From NCBI RefSeq assembly GCF_016808095.1, contig NC_068974.1, positions 10,416,001 to 10,480,000 on the forward strand: a DNA stretch of 64,000 nt, in the 5' to 3' direction. Position 1 is the first letter of the stretch; every line of letters starts with the position of its first letter. The position numbers were made by a program, and so were the translations under genes. The notes beneath the pieces were generated by a model that saw nothing but the letters and a program-made list of their open reading frames with translations, was not told the origin of the DNA and did no database searches. Source of the DNA: Vigna angularis (taxonomy: Eukaryota; Streptophyta; Magnoliopsida; Fabales; Fabaceae). Shown piece after piece: positions 10,882-21,532 of the stretch.

Positions 10882-12515
10882 ATGATATGAATTAATAAAT
10901 TACTATTATTTTTTTGTTCTTTTTTTGCTTGTCTTTTAACAAATGCTCACAATGTTTGTTATCATTTCCAATTTGTTCTTTTACTTGATTGTGTTGGTGT
11001 AATGTAATTTCACTTTTTGTGTTGGTGTAGTGTGATGGAGGAACTTGGTGAACAAAGTAAAGGACGTGATAGAAGGAAGAAGGTACGTAGGATTGTATTT
11101 GATTTCCATACATTTGTTGTTTGACTGTATTTAATTAGTAAGCATGACTTCGTATGCAGTTAGTGTTCAGACACTACTGCAAAACCAAGATGATAGGTCT
11201 TTTGAACGAACGATTGACTATTGAGCAGAAGGGTTACATTGAGAAGAGTGTTTTTGGTTGGTTGTTATACTTACCAAGTTGTATTAAGATAGGTAGGAAT
11301 TTGTTATCTAAGTTATGTGGTCAATGGGTAGATAACATTAGTGGGTTTTATTTTGGGGACAAAGTTATTAAGTTTACTGAATTTGATGTCTGTCTGTCGT
11401 TAGGGTTGCTTATTGTTGGTGAAGTGATAGATTTAAATAAAGTTGGGCATCGTAGTGTTTGTAGGGAGTACTTCCCTGAGGGGAAAGTATATGTCAGCAT
11501 GGTATATGACTTTTTGTTAGAGGAACATGAAAATTTTCCAATAGAACATTTTTGCAGCTTGGATATATTGGTAGCACTACAAAAAAGAAGGGCATTACCG
11601 AAGGCCAGAAGCCCTCGGAAACTGCCCAAAACCGTCGGTAAAAGGTAATTACCGAAGGCTTATCGACGGCCAAAGAGCCCTCGGTAAATCCCTTGTCGCT
11701 AACATTTACCGAGGGCTTTCGCCCTTCGGTAATTACCGAGGGCCAAAAGCCTTCGGTAATTACCGAAGGGCAAAAGCCTTCGGTAATTTCCGAAGGGCGA
11801 AAAAAAAACAAGGCGTTGGGCTGCTGCAGAATGTGATGCATATATATCTAAACTAAAGCTCTACAAAGTAAAACAACAAAAGAACCAAAAATGTAGCTTT
11901 TGTATTGAGTTGAGAAAATTATGTCCCACTTTATCTCAAATTTAAGTTTAAAACATATAATACTTCAGTTCAAGCTTACCTGTGACTAAATCAATTATGT
12001 AAGCACTCAACCAAACACCCTAAATTTTGCATCTCAACGCCTGCCACTACATATTGGTATATAAACAAGTTCTAAACGGGGATGGAATTTAATCTTATAT
12101 GTTACTCAATCTTTATGTAACATGATGTTTCATGATTCATGATTCATGAAACATGAGAAAAATGCCGATGATGAGGTCAATGTAAATGTACCAAAATGTT
12201 TAATTTGCTAAATCATGTACAAATGCTACTTTCTGATTTTGCGAAATTTTGCATTAGAGCAAAAATAATTAAAAATAGAAAATTTGTAATTAAAAATAGA
12301 AAAACCAGGCAACAAAATGAAACAAAATATAAAAAGCATATTAACTCACTTGGGGATAGAGATCACATGTGCCCAACTCCTTAACAGCTAAAGGTAACCT
12401 TTCTCCGTCAGCAATCTAAGAAGCATAGTACTTGCACATGTCACTAAAAATAAAGAGAACTTGACAGTTCATGCTAGCAAATTAATCAGCCAAATTTTTA
12501 TTATAGAGTTCACAC

Positions 12516-13760
12516 CTCAACATCTGCTCCTACACCTTTTATATTGACAGTCTGAATTTCATTATGCTTAGCCCAAATAATTTTTCCGCTGTTGTCCATG
12601 CTAGCCACAGGTACCTCTCGACCAAGTTTGACCATAATTGTTCCTTCATCATAGCCAATCACAACTCTGTTTGAACCACCCAATAATTTTCCAGCCTGCA
12701 AGCAGATCAAACCATAAAACAAATTTTGAAAATATACTTCCAATAAATATAGCAACAGCTTAAAACCAGACACTTGAATATGTCCTATCAATCTCAATAT
12801 GTGCTATCTTAACTTTAAATCACATCTAGACATTATAGTCACCAAAATAAACCTTTCCACTCTTTTTATGTGCTTATACAAACAGAATAAACAAAAAGGG
12901 CAGACCCATATAAGTTTTATTCTCTAAGGTCAAAAGTCAACCATAAACAAATAATCCAATTTCCAACACAAGTGATGACTATTGAAGAAAAAAAATCTAG
13001 AGGAAAGTGACAAATGCAATAAGAATAATATTAAACCTCATAACTCAGTAATTTGTGCATTCCACTTTACCTATAAGTTGTGGAGTGCCATATGCGTACT
13101 GTACCAACTTCAGAACCAGTAATGATTATAGGAAGTTCAGGATGGAAGCATACAACAGATACATTGTGTGTGTGACCATCTAGGGTCTGGACACAACCTT
13201 TGGTCTGATAATCCCATACCTGTTTCGTAAGTTTCAACTGTTATTCCTCTTCATATGTTATATGCATATATGTATGTATATAATTGCATAAACAAATAAA
13301 TCAAAGAAGCAAACAAACAAAAACAAATATTAAAACAAAACCTTGGTAGTGTGATCATCAGAACCAATGATTAGATATGGTTTGTCACCACCTGTAAAAT
13401 AATCAACACAATTTACTCCTTTCTGATGCGCATCCAATGTAAAATTAGGGCCAGGTGAGCCAAGATTCCAAATCTGAAAAAGAAGAAAACAGTTGTAATC
13501 AGTATGTGCTTCAAATACTTTGACCTTATCCATCGTGTTATAGTTATATACACGAATAAACATATCATCAGCTCCGGCAACAACCCATTGTCTGCGTGCA
13601 ATAAACTTGGCTGATCTAACTGCAAAATCATGTTGCATAAGAGCTCTAGTGGTTTTTAGAAAATGCATCAAGAGCTAGTTATACAAAACAAATGGATTAA
13701 ATAAAATTCATAACTTCATGTACCTGGTAACTTAGTAACCTCAAAAGATTTGGCCATGGT
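12516..13760 (-). pseudogene. COPB2 fragment: Coatomer subunit beta' (COPB2) WD40 fragments captured by the CACTA element
   Basis: Five exon remnants are visible on the minus strand: 13760-13724, 13619-13495, 13473-13342, 13219-13071 and 12695-12516. They encode diagnostic stretches of the beta' coatomer WD40 propeller (QWVVAGADDMFIRVYNYNTM, FTLDAHQKGVNCVDYFTGGD, VVIGYDEGTIMVKLGREVPV). Native introns are kept, so the capture was from genomic DNA and not from a processed transcript. Exon sequence between HTDY and IWNLGS is missing and the donor site there is lost; the exon before VVIGYDEG is also altered. The N-terminal blades and the whole C-terminal half of COPB2 are absent. The real protein coats COPI vesicles in Golgi-ER traffic. 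This copy cannot do so but could produce antisense or small RNA against the parent gene. Confidence 0.92.
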
Positions 13761-13789
13761 CTGAAATATAATAAATAAAATTATGTTAA

Positions 13790-14590
13790 TAACAGAAGCA
13801 AATGTCCATTGAAATTAACAACAACCCGTTTAAAGCAGCAGTTTTGTGAAGAATTTAAATATAAAACAGGAAACTGAGAAACTAACATCCCTTATTAACA
13901 ATCTATGAAGATACAAGGAATGTGTCATAAGCTATGATATTATAAACAAACAGCCAAGACCAAGACCCATCATAGAAAAGCAAGACTACAAATTCTAACC
14001 CGATACACTAGAAACTGAAAAAATCAAGCTTGCGTGATATGAAGTTTTAAAAGCAAAGGAAATGCCAAACGATGATCATAATATCTACAGTTATTCAAAT
14101 TTTATCAATCTATGAAAACATGCTTAAGTCTCACAGCTCAACAGAAAGCCTTATAAAGGCATCCAAAATATTCAGAAGCACATAATTTTATCTAAATGTA
14201 TTCCAAACACAGACTCTGGGATCTCGTAAATAAGATTACTTACTGGTCTTACATTTGGAACTTCAAAAGGGTGCGATATGGATTAAAAAAGCACACAGTA
14301 TACTCATCAAATATTGACCAGTATGTAAATTTCACATAAGTCCCAGTTTCTATTCATTTTAAAGTACAAAATACAATAATATTTTCTAACCATGCTTCAA
14401 GACAAAATAACTTAAAGAGCACCATTTATTCGTTCAATATTTTCTCCATGTAATGAATCACTACATCATACAGTATTATATTCAATCAATCATATAATAT
14501 AGATACTTGAAGATTTTGAAGGAATCATGATGAATACAAGAGAAGAATGAAAGAAGAAAGAAATGAGCTTTTGCTGAACTCCCATTCTTT
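13790..14590. other. Interior of the CACTA element, no gene recognised
   Basis: This is AT-rich sequence continuing upstream of the COPB2 fragments. It may be the intron or 5' region of the captured gene, but nothing diagnostic was found. Confidence 0.5.
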
Positions 14591-14593
14591 CAA

Positions 14594-15190
14594 GTGCAAA
14601 CTCAAACTCAATCTCAATCTCAATCTCAGACTCCAATTCCAAATTTTTACTTTTATCTCATACATATGCAAAGTCAATTTCATTTTTATTTCATAATTAA
14701 TTATAACAAACCTACAGTTTCACAACCACACACTCTTGTCCCCTTCGTAGACCGGCAGAGCCACCACAAAAACAGCCGTAGCGCGTCTTGCTACCTCCAT
14801 CACCATCGCAATGCTATTCGCTCCAGATCTACCAACCTTCAGTGAGACTGTCGTTGTCGCTGCGTTCCGGACATCTCCCACGAACCCCGAAACCTGCGTC
14901 AACGAACCCAGCCGCAAAACCCCCCAAATTGGCGTCAACCAACCCAACCGCAAAACCACCAAACCGGCCTCAGCGAACCTAGGCTTAGAACCCCAAACCG
15001 TCATCTTCAATCCCAGCCAAAGAATCCCCAAACCAGTGTCAACCAACCAACCCTCACTTGTCCCAGAATCGCTCAATATTGGAGGGCACATTGGAGGACA
15101 CGAGCAGAATAGGGAAGGGAAGGGGGAAGCTTCAGAGAAGAGAACAAAGGGGAGGGAAATTGGAAAATTTGGAGAAAACGACGAAGCGTG
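14594..15190. repeat. GC-rich block in the CACTA element with CAATCT microsatellite and degenerate 40-bp repeats
   Basis: CTCAATCTCAATCTCAATCT lies near 14608. Bases 14890-15050 hold three or four degenerate units built on GTCAACGAACCCAGCCGCAA and AAACCACCAAACCGG. Overlapping open frames on both strands arise from the repeat, and none shows a known domain. It may be another captured fragment. Confidence 0.5.
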
Positions 15191-16281
15191 AAGAAAATGA
15201 AACTGGGGAACGAAAATTCCAATCTGAGACTTAAATTAGAGAGAATGTTACCGAGGGCTTATAAGCCTTCGCTAATCATCTCAATACCGAGGGCTTCAAA
15301 GCCTTCGGTAATATGCCGTCTGTAAATTGCGTTTTTCCAGTAGTGTAGGGATATTAGAGTTCTTGCTTCCGAATCGAAGTGGAGTAGTATTTCCAATTAT
15401 TTTTGACCTTGTTTGGGAGTTGGGGTGTGTGGCTAAGTATAATTGGGGCAGTTTAGTTTTTCAGTACTTTGTTGAAAGTGTGTGTAGTGCTTCAACAACA
15501 ATGAAGAATGAAACAAGCAAAAGTCATATTCATGTTCAAGGATGCGCTTACCTGTTGCAGGTACATGTTTGTTATGTAATTGTTAATCAAAGACAATGAT
15601 TCGTTATTGTTTTCATAATTTTTATTGTCATAGTTGATGGATTAAAAATTTGCAGGTATGGTTTTGTCACCATTTTGTGACATTGAAGTCCATTTATAGT
15701 ACATGGGTAACAAAATTTCCAAGGTTGTTGAACTGGGTTGATATGAATATTGGGGATAAGTTTATCAAAACTGGTTTGGCAAAGGGATCGGTGAGTAGTT
15801 GTTGATTAGACGAATGTGTTGGTGCAAAGTAATTTATGATTTGTGTTATTATGAAATAAAAATTGTTAATGACATTGCAGGTTGTTATTGATGTTGGTTT
15901 GTCCAAAGAGGAGCTTGTCAGAAATTTGGTATTCCATTTAAGAAGCAAAATAGAGGAGATAAGGAAAAATTATTTTTTGTTGTACAAGAACAAACACGGG
16001 TAATTGTGGACATGCAAAGTAGTATTAACGATTTAAGAAAGTTGGTTGAAGCAAAAAATGAAGATAAGAATGAAGATTTTGTGGAAGAACCGTTGTGGGG
16101 AAGTGAAGATCGTTGTCAAAGTACACCGGTTCAACATGAGCAGCAAACCCCGGTGTTTGAAGGTGGTTTTGAAATGCAACAAAGCACAATGTATGATCGT
16201 ATGAAAGCGCAACCCCGAATATGGCTTAAGAGTATCGTAAAAAGAAGTCCTTATACTACAGGTGTTAGAAGAAAACAATGA

Positions 16282-17520
16282 GTACTTGAATAAGTTGTAT
16301 TACATTAGGAATTTAAGTTTTAGATAATGTTATCATGTTTGGAATCCTGTTGAAATAGTTGTTTGAATTTTGAAAACATTGGAATCCTTTTTTGAATTGT
16401 CATGATTTGATTTTTGTTGTCTGTAATGGTTTATGACAGAACCAGGGAGTTCAAATCAAGTGGGATGAACATGAAATCAAGTTCTTTGAAATGAAGTTTG
16501 TAAGGTATTGATGGGGAATTTGAGGCATGACTATGGAGTTTTTGGCATGGTTGTCGATAGAAATTAGGTTTTGGAATTGATTATTATTTTTGTTACACCG
16601 GAAATCATAACAAACAAATTAAATTGAAATATATTGTTGGTCATACACCATCATTGTTGAAACTGAACATTACAAATTGATTAAGTCGATGTTCAAGTCA
16701 GGTAACCGTGGTGAGCAAAAGTAATAACATTAGTCCCCACTTAATTGAACGGTGATCCCATTTGTGTTTTGTTAGGTACATTTGTTGTTTTCTAACATAA
16801 TTTTGGGACCTAGGTTGTGTTATTTATTGATAATTTAGCAGCCTTATTAAAATATAATAATTTTCAACATGATGGTGAATATTACAAGTTCAAACCGTTT
16901 ATGAAAAAGGTAGTGCACCCTAGTGTGCATAAGTTATAAAGTAAGTACCCAATTATATTAACTACGATCCCACACGTTATTTTGTGATTGTGTATTATCA
17001 TCATTTTTTTTTAAATTGACAAGAGTAGATGAAAACCTTGATGTCGAAGTAAGTCTACCTTATTGGGCATAATACATAACATAAGTACCCATTTATTTGC
17101 ATTGTTAAACCACATTTTATTTTAAAGTTAGATTTGTTGTTGGTGTTAATTATTTGGTGACCTGAGGTGTAATTGACGTTGATGGAAATGGCAGGATACC
17201 GCAAGAAAATATTATTACAACATGGAAGTCATTTTTGTGAGGTAGAAAGATGTTTTAGAAGTTCACAAACCCCTGTGGACAAAACTGATAACATAAGTAC
17301 CCAAATATTTCAACTAAAGTCCTAGTTATGTAGAATAATTATATATAATATTTTGAAGACAATATTTGACTTAGGGCATGTGTTTTGATGTGTAAAAGGT
17401 CAACAAATATTTAGTAATAAACCTTTTGTTTGTTACAATATTTTAGTTCATGTTCCACAAAAATTATTCTTTTTGATTATTTATTAGTATATTATTCAGT
17501 AAATGGGAAATGTTAGTAGA
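16282..17520. repeat. Intergenic DNA with a dispersed CATAAGTACCCA-type word
   Basis: No gene is supported. The word AAGTACCCA, usually after ACAT, occurs near 16943, 17092 and 17296, each time followed by AT-rich sequence. A weaker version (ACATTAGTCCCCA) lies near 16728. Spacing is about 150-200 bases, suggesting a decayed tandem repeat. Confidence 0.5.
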
Positions 17521-18080
17521 AAACCGAACAGTGCTAACAATAAGTGTTAAAACCGAACGGTGATATAAAAGACCGAACGGGCTAAAGCACTGACCGAACG
17601 GTGCACTTTAAATTGCACAGAAGTAAAAACCGAGCGGTAATAACATTGAGACCGAACGGTCTCCGAAAAAGGAAATGAGCGAACGGTTGCTAAATACCGA
17701 GCGTCCTAACAAGGAACAAGACAAGCCGAACGTTAAAAGTAAAAACTAAAGCACAAGTAAACACCGATCATTGCAAGCAGAAACCGAACGGCCCTAAGAA
17801 TGGGCCGAACGGTAAGCATGGAGACCGAACGGCCTCCAATCCAACGAAATAGAAATGCAGGAAAGTCGAACCGAACGGTTAAAGCAACTTAAACAGTAAG
17901 GTAAAGGCCGAACGACCCTACAGGTGACCGAACGGTATGAACATTAAGACCGAGCGGTCTCTAAACAACAATTATTATAAGCACGAACACAGAAGCCGAA
18001 CGGTTCTAAAGAGTAACCGAACGGTAGACGTAAGCATAAATGAAGGAGCCGTTCGGTCTCTAACAGACTGAACGGTATGA
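17521..18080. repeat. Array of CCGAACGG-type motifs with higher-order periodicity
   Basis: Eleven perfect CCGAACGG words, one reverse (CCGTTCGG) and about eight one- or two-base variants fall in 560 bases. The palindromic form GAGACCGAACGGTCTC or close variants recurs at about 17649, 17821, 17946 and 18046, often preceded by a CCTA or ATGACCGAACGGTA segment. This points to a decayed higher-order unit of roughly 100-170 bases. The same composite motif occurs once, more decayed, in the solo LTR at 44227-44280, which suggests a retrotransposon origin. Confidence 0.8.
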
Positions 18081-19056
18081 CAATAAAGGCAGGAACAGTA
18101 AACGCGCACAATGAAGAAACGTAATTGCAGTGAATTAGAATGCACAAATTAAACTTAAGCATAAAACGCAAACCCAGAAACACAAACTTGAATGGAACCA
18201 GCGACTGAAAGCAAGCATGAACAATAAAATCCTACCATGGCAGCGTGAAATAGATGATGAACAGTAAAACTTGCAGCACAATGAACAGTAAAAGCGTAAA
18301 ATGAATAAGAAACTTGAGTGGAGAAGCAGATTCAACTAGAAATTTTCAAAGAGACTGAGTTCAATACATGAAAATGGGAAAGAAACCAAAACCTAAACCT
18401 CCCCAAAGGAGAGGAAGAAGAAGAGCTCCCTGGTTCTGATCATTCGATGCAACACAGACCGTTCGGTGGATGAAATGCAGCATGTTCAGTAGAGGCTTCC
18501 AGCAGTGATTTCTCAACTTGTTCGGTAGTGACTTTGGCAGACCGTTCGTTGACGCTGGGTTTGTAGTGGTCGGCCTAGTTCGCTGGGCCGGACGGAAGAC
18601 GATGTCGTCTTCGCTTCGTTGGCCAACGTCGGAGCTGCGACGGCCGTGAATCGGAACCGGTTGGAGGGGTTGAATAGCTCCGACACGGCCTTCAACGTTG
18701 TTCGGCGGCACTCCGGCAAGCACTCCGTCGGACCTCTCTCTCTCGAACTCCCTTTCTCCAACTCTCTCGGCCTCTCTCTCTAGGTCACACTCTCCCTCTC
18801 AACCTTCGCGCTTCTCTCTCTACAATTCTTCCAAATGAATTTGAAATTTGAAACGCCAACTTGAAAACCCTGCCCACCCCCTTTCCACGTCATATTTCAT
18901 TTGCTTTTTGATTTTCCACATGGACCACTCCCATTTAGACACCTCTCCCATGTCTAAATGTTGTCAAAAGAGATTGTTCAAGTATCATTTTCCTTTGTTA
19001 AATGACAACCTTATAATATTAGTCATACGTGAACACTTATAATTGTTGCAGAGTGG
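18081..19056 (-). other. Probable retroelement leader sequence, unresolved
   Basis: Read on the minus strand, a CT/GA-rich start (18830-18720) is followed by a GC-rich stretch with open frames (18361-18761) lacking any recognised domain, then by T-rich sequence with repeated TTTACTGTTCAT words and finally the CCGTTCGG array. The order resembles an LTR or 5' leader, but no terminus, primer site or target duplication was found. No host gene is claimed. Confidence 0.35.
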
Positions 19057-19512
19057 ATAATCAATTAATATTATAATGATGTCATTTTATAGGGTAATAT
19101 TGTTATCCCTCTTAATAATATTTTCATAATGATAATCAATTAATATTATAATGATGTCATTTTATAATTGTTGCAGAGTGGATAATCAATTAATATTTAA
19201 ATTATGAAAAAATTATTAAGATGATATTTTGTGAAATACAAATATGAAAACTTTTTGTCATTTAAAATTATAAGTAATAATTTCTTCAAATTTTATTTGC
19301 AGCGACAGTTGAGTGAAAAGAATTTCTTGTAAAACAATTATGTAATATTTCTATAAAGTATAACGACAGAAGTGAATACCAAAAACTAAGACAATTAGTT
19401 GAGTTATGTTTTTTTTTTCTATATCATTAAATCCCAATGATTTTACAACAAATGGAATTACCTGCAATTATATTTATAAATTTATTCCAAAAGCATTTAT
19501 CTATTTCTTTGC
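19057..19512 (+). repeat. Third partial copy of the inverted-duplication arm
   Basis: This matches 3050-3231 in direct orientation and 5764-6150 in reverse, sharing ATAATGATGTCATTTTATAG, AATTATGAAAAAATTATTAAG and, further on, ATGATTTTACAACAAAT and AAAAGCATTTATCTA. A local duplication repeats GATAATCAATTAATATT three times (19059-19200). It carries no thionin-like exon. Confidence 0.75.
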
Positions 19513-19765
19513 ATTACTATTTCTATAATAAAAATATTAAAAATAAAATATTTTTAAAACAAATTTTAGAATATTATTAAGTTTTTTTAACATTGTAAAC
19601 ATCTAAATATATATACTATTTTCAATATAATTTATAGTATCCTAAATATTCTCTTAAATCATTTTATTAAAATTCTCTACGAAATTTAATGGTAGTTAGA
19701 TATACTCAAATGATTAAATATATTAAAACATATAGTATATTATATTATTAATTTATCATCATTAA
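19513..19765. other. AT-rich intergenic DNA
   Basis: No gene or element end was recognised between the third arm copy and the inverted LTR. Confidence 0.6.
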
Positions 19766-21530
19766 TGTGACATCCCAAAATATTATATATACATATAATA
19801 TAATAGGATTCAATTATTATAATATATAAAAGTAGTCGAGAGATAGATGTAATAGTATTTAAATATGTATACAGTCATCCAAAAGATAGAGGGAATTAAA
19901 ACGAAATCAAACTTGAGTACTAAGTTTCCAAAGTTCTCCAAAATACAAGGCTATTGAAATTTTAAAGAGACCTAAAATGTTTTCTAAAAGTGTCGAATTA
20001 TATAAAATAAAAGCTAGGAGTTTTTCAAAATAACACGCTAATCAACTAAGAGTTAGTAGAGGGCCTAAGTACTAGGGGTTGGGTCTTCTTCAACCTCCAA
20101 AGCTTGCTCCAATGGTACATCATCACCTACTACTCACATCCAAAGGATTGGATGATCATCGCAAGGGAGAAGACAAACACATGCAACACGTATAATGCAA
20201 GGGTGAGCTAGGTCTCAAACAAACATACAGATAATTTCAATTCAATCTAGCATTTCCAAGAACGTCCATACACACATAAACATGTAAGTCATCCTAAACA
20301 TAAATATTTATTTCACAAAACTCATTAACGCAAGCATCCTATCATGTTAAGACTCCTAGACACGTCAGGACATAGAATGTATGTAGAGCTGGGACGGGTT
20401 GTGCACTTGTGATGGTCCCTACTGCTTTGCAAAGCCATTACCGAGGGGTTCCACCCGACCATACACAAGGCTAGTCCGTTACCGCGGAATAGACCTTAAG
20501 TGATAGCGCCTACCCTAGGACCTCCCACTACTCCCACCACACGCGTCAATCCTCTCTAAGTTAGAATGAAAGACCGTTGGAGTGTTAGGGATAACCCCCC
20601 ATATTTAAGCCTCTCACATTCATTCAACACACTAACTGATCCCACCGAGAGATCTTAATTTCATATTCAATCCGACCACTTTAAATCACATGATATTCCT
20701 CTTGGATCATTAATGTACACCTCATAAACCACTTTGATTCATCAAACATAAAATTTCATAGTCATTCAAGTGGATTCTTACTATATTGTCTCATACCAAA
20801 CCCATACACCATCATACAACATCAACCATGTCATAAAAACAACTCATACATTACATACTTTCACAAAACCATCACTTATTAACACAAATTTCTTTAGGAC
20901 TTTCAATTATCAATACTTTAGTAATTCAAACAGCTTGGAGACCCTCACCAATGGCTTCGGAAGGGTCAAAAACCCCCAGAACGACCTAAAGAACGTCCAA
21001 AACGGACATCCGAAACCCCTAAAACCACCAAAAATTGTCCTGAATGATTTTTCGACGACAATAATCGATTATCATATGTGATAATCAATTATTTGCGTGA
21101 GCTTTGAAGATGATACAACTCTCTGACTAAAATAATCGATTATCAAGTGAGATAATCAATTATTCTTATCAGGTTTTGACAGCAACGTGATTTTTCTGGT
21201 TTTGGTGCATCTTAGACACTTTAATGAGTTTCAAACACTCCAAACTTGATCTATATGACGAAATAAACTTGTACAACTGATTCTAATACTTCCTAATCTT
21301 ATTATCTAGTGATTTAATGTTGATTTAAACTTTAAACCCTCAATTTCATCAACCTAGGTACTCAATTCTGAATCTACCACTTATAAATTATTTTTAACAC
21401 TTTTAACACTCCTAATGAGTCACAATTAACTTACCCAAGTTATCTAAACTGATCCTAACAGCCTGGAATACAAAATTCAGATTTTGTCTACCTTAGTTCT
21501 CTTCATAGGTTATAAACTTCAATGATTCAC
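19766..21530 (-). mobile_element. Ty3-gypsy LTR copy, inverted relative to 1-1262
   Basis: On the minus strand this ends in GGGATGTCACA at 19766, like the copy at 1262, and matches it over more than 1.2 kb (for example GGATTGGATGATCATCGCAA near 20143). Beyond the shared part it has two copies of a paired motif, ATAATCGATTAT followed by GATAATCAATTATT (21060-21165). The far end is placed at about 21530, where copia coding similarity begins; a TG start on the minus strand is possible there, but no target duplication confirms it. Confidence 0.6.
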
Positions 21531-21532
21531 AT

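Larger units (their letters stand above)
11575..15345 (-). mobile_element. CACTA element of 3771 bp carrying coatomer beta' gene fragments (Pack-type)
   Basis: Termini CACTACAAAAAAGAAGGGC (left) and CACTACTGGAAAAACGC (right, read on the minus strand) are flanked by the target duplication TAG (11572-11574, 15346-15348). Both ends hold many subterminal TTACCGAAGG/CCTTCGGTAA inverted repeats (11598-11800, 15248-15325). No transposase is encoded. The interior holds spliced-type exon fragments of the host COPB2 gene on the minus strand (12516-13760) and a GC-rich block (14720-15190). It sits inside an exon of the transposon-type gene at 11035-16281, and removing element plus one TAG restores that frame. 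Confidence 0.92.
11035..16281 (+). pseudogene. Multi-exon transposon-type gene (DUF1985-like), split by a CACTA insertion
   Basis: Proposed exons are 11035-11082, 11160-11574 continued at 15349-15560 after the CACTA element, 15656-15790, and 15881-16281. Each junction has GT..AG borders, and the first three joins keep phase 0. The start ATG at 11035 opens a basic 16-residue exon. The protein has the pattern (FGWLLYLPS..., FDVCLSLGL, YNWGSLVFQYFV, HVQGCAYLLQ) of the helical domains (DUF1985-like) often carried by plant Mutator-like elements, but the family call is tentative. The last exon reads to a stop in one frame (16002) while the natural-looking glutamine-rich tail continues in another, which suggests a frameshift near 15950-15980. 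No transposase or Ulp1 domain is present. The CACTA insertion makes it non-functional. Confidence 0.5.

Noticed and set aside
14720..15191. Open frames in both strands of the second CACTA element
   Set aside because: Degenerate 40-bp repeats account for them; no recognisable protein.
17521..18080. Considered a CRISPR-like array because of regularly recurring short motifs
   Set aside because: This is a plant nuclear region, the units are 8-16 bases with irregular spacing and no conserved longer direct repeat, and no cas-like genes exist.
18361..18761. Two minus-strand frames of 120 and 82 residues
   Set aside because: They overlap in different frames, lack domains, and sit in a leader-like GC-rich stretch.
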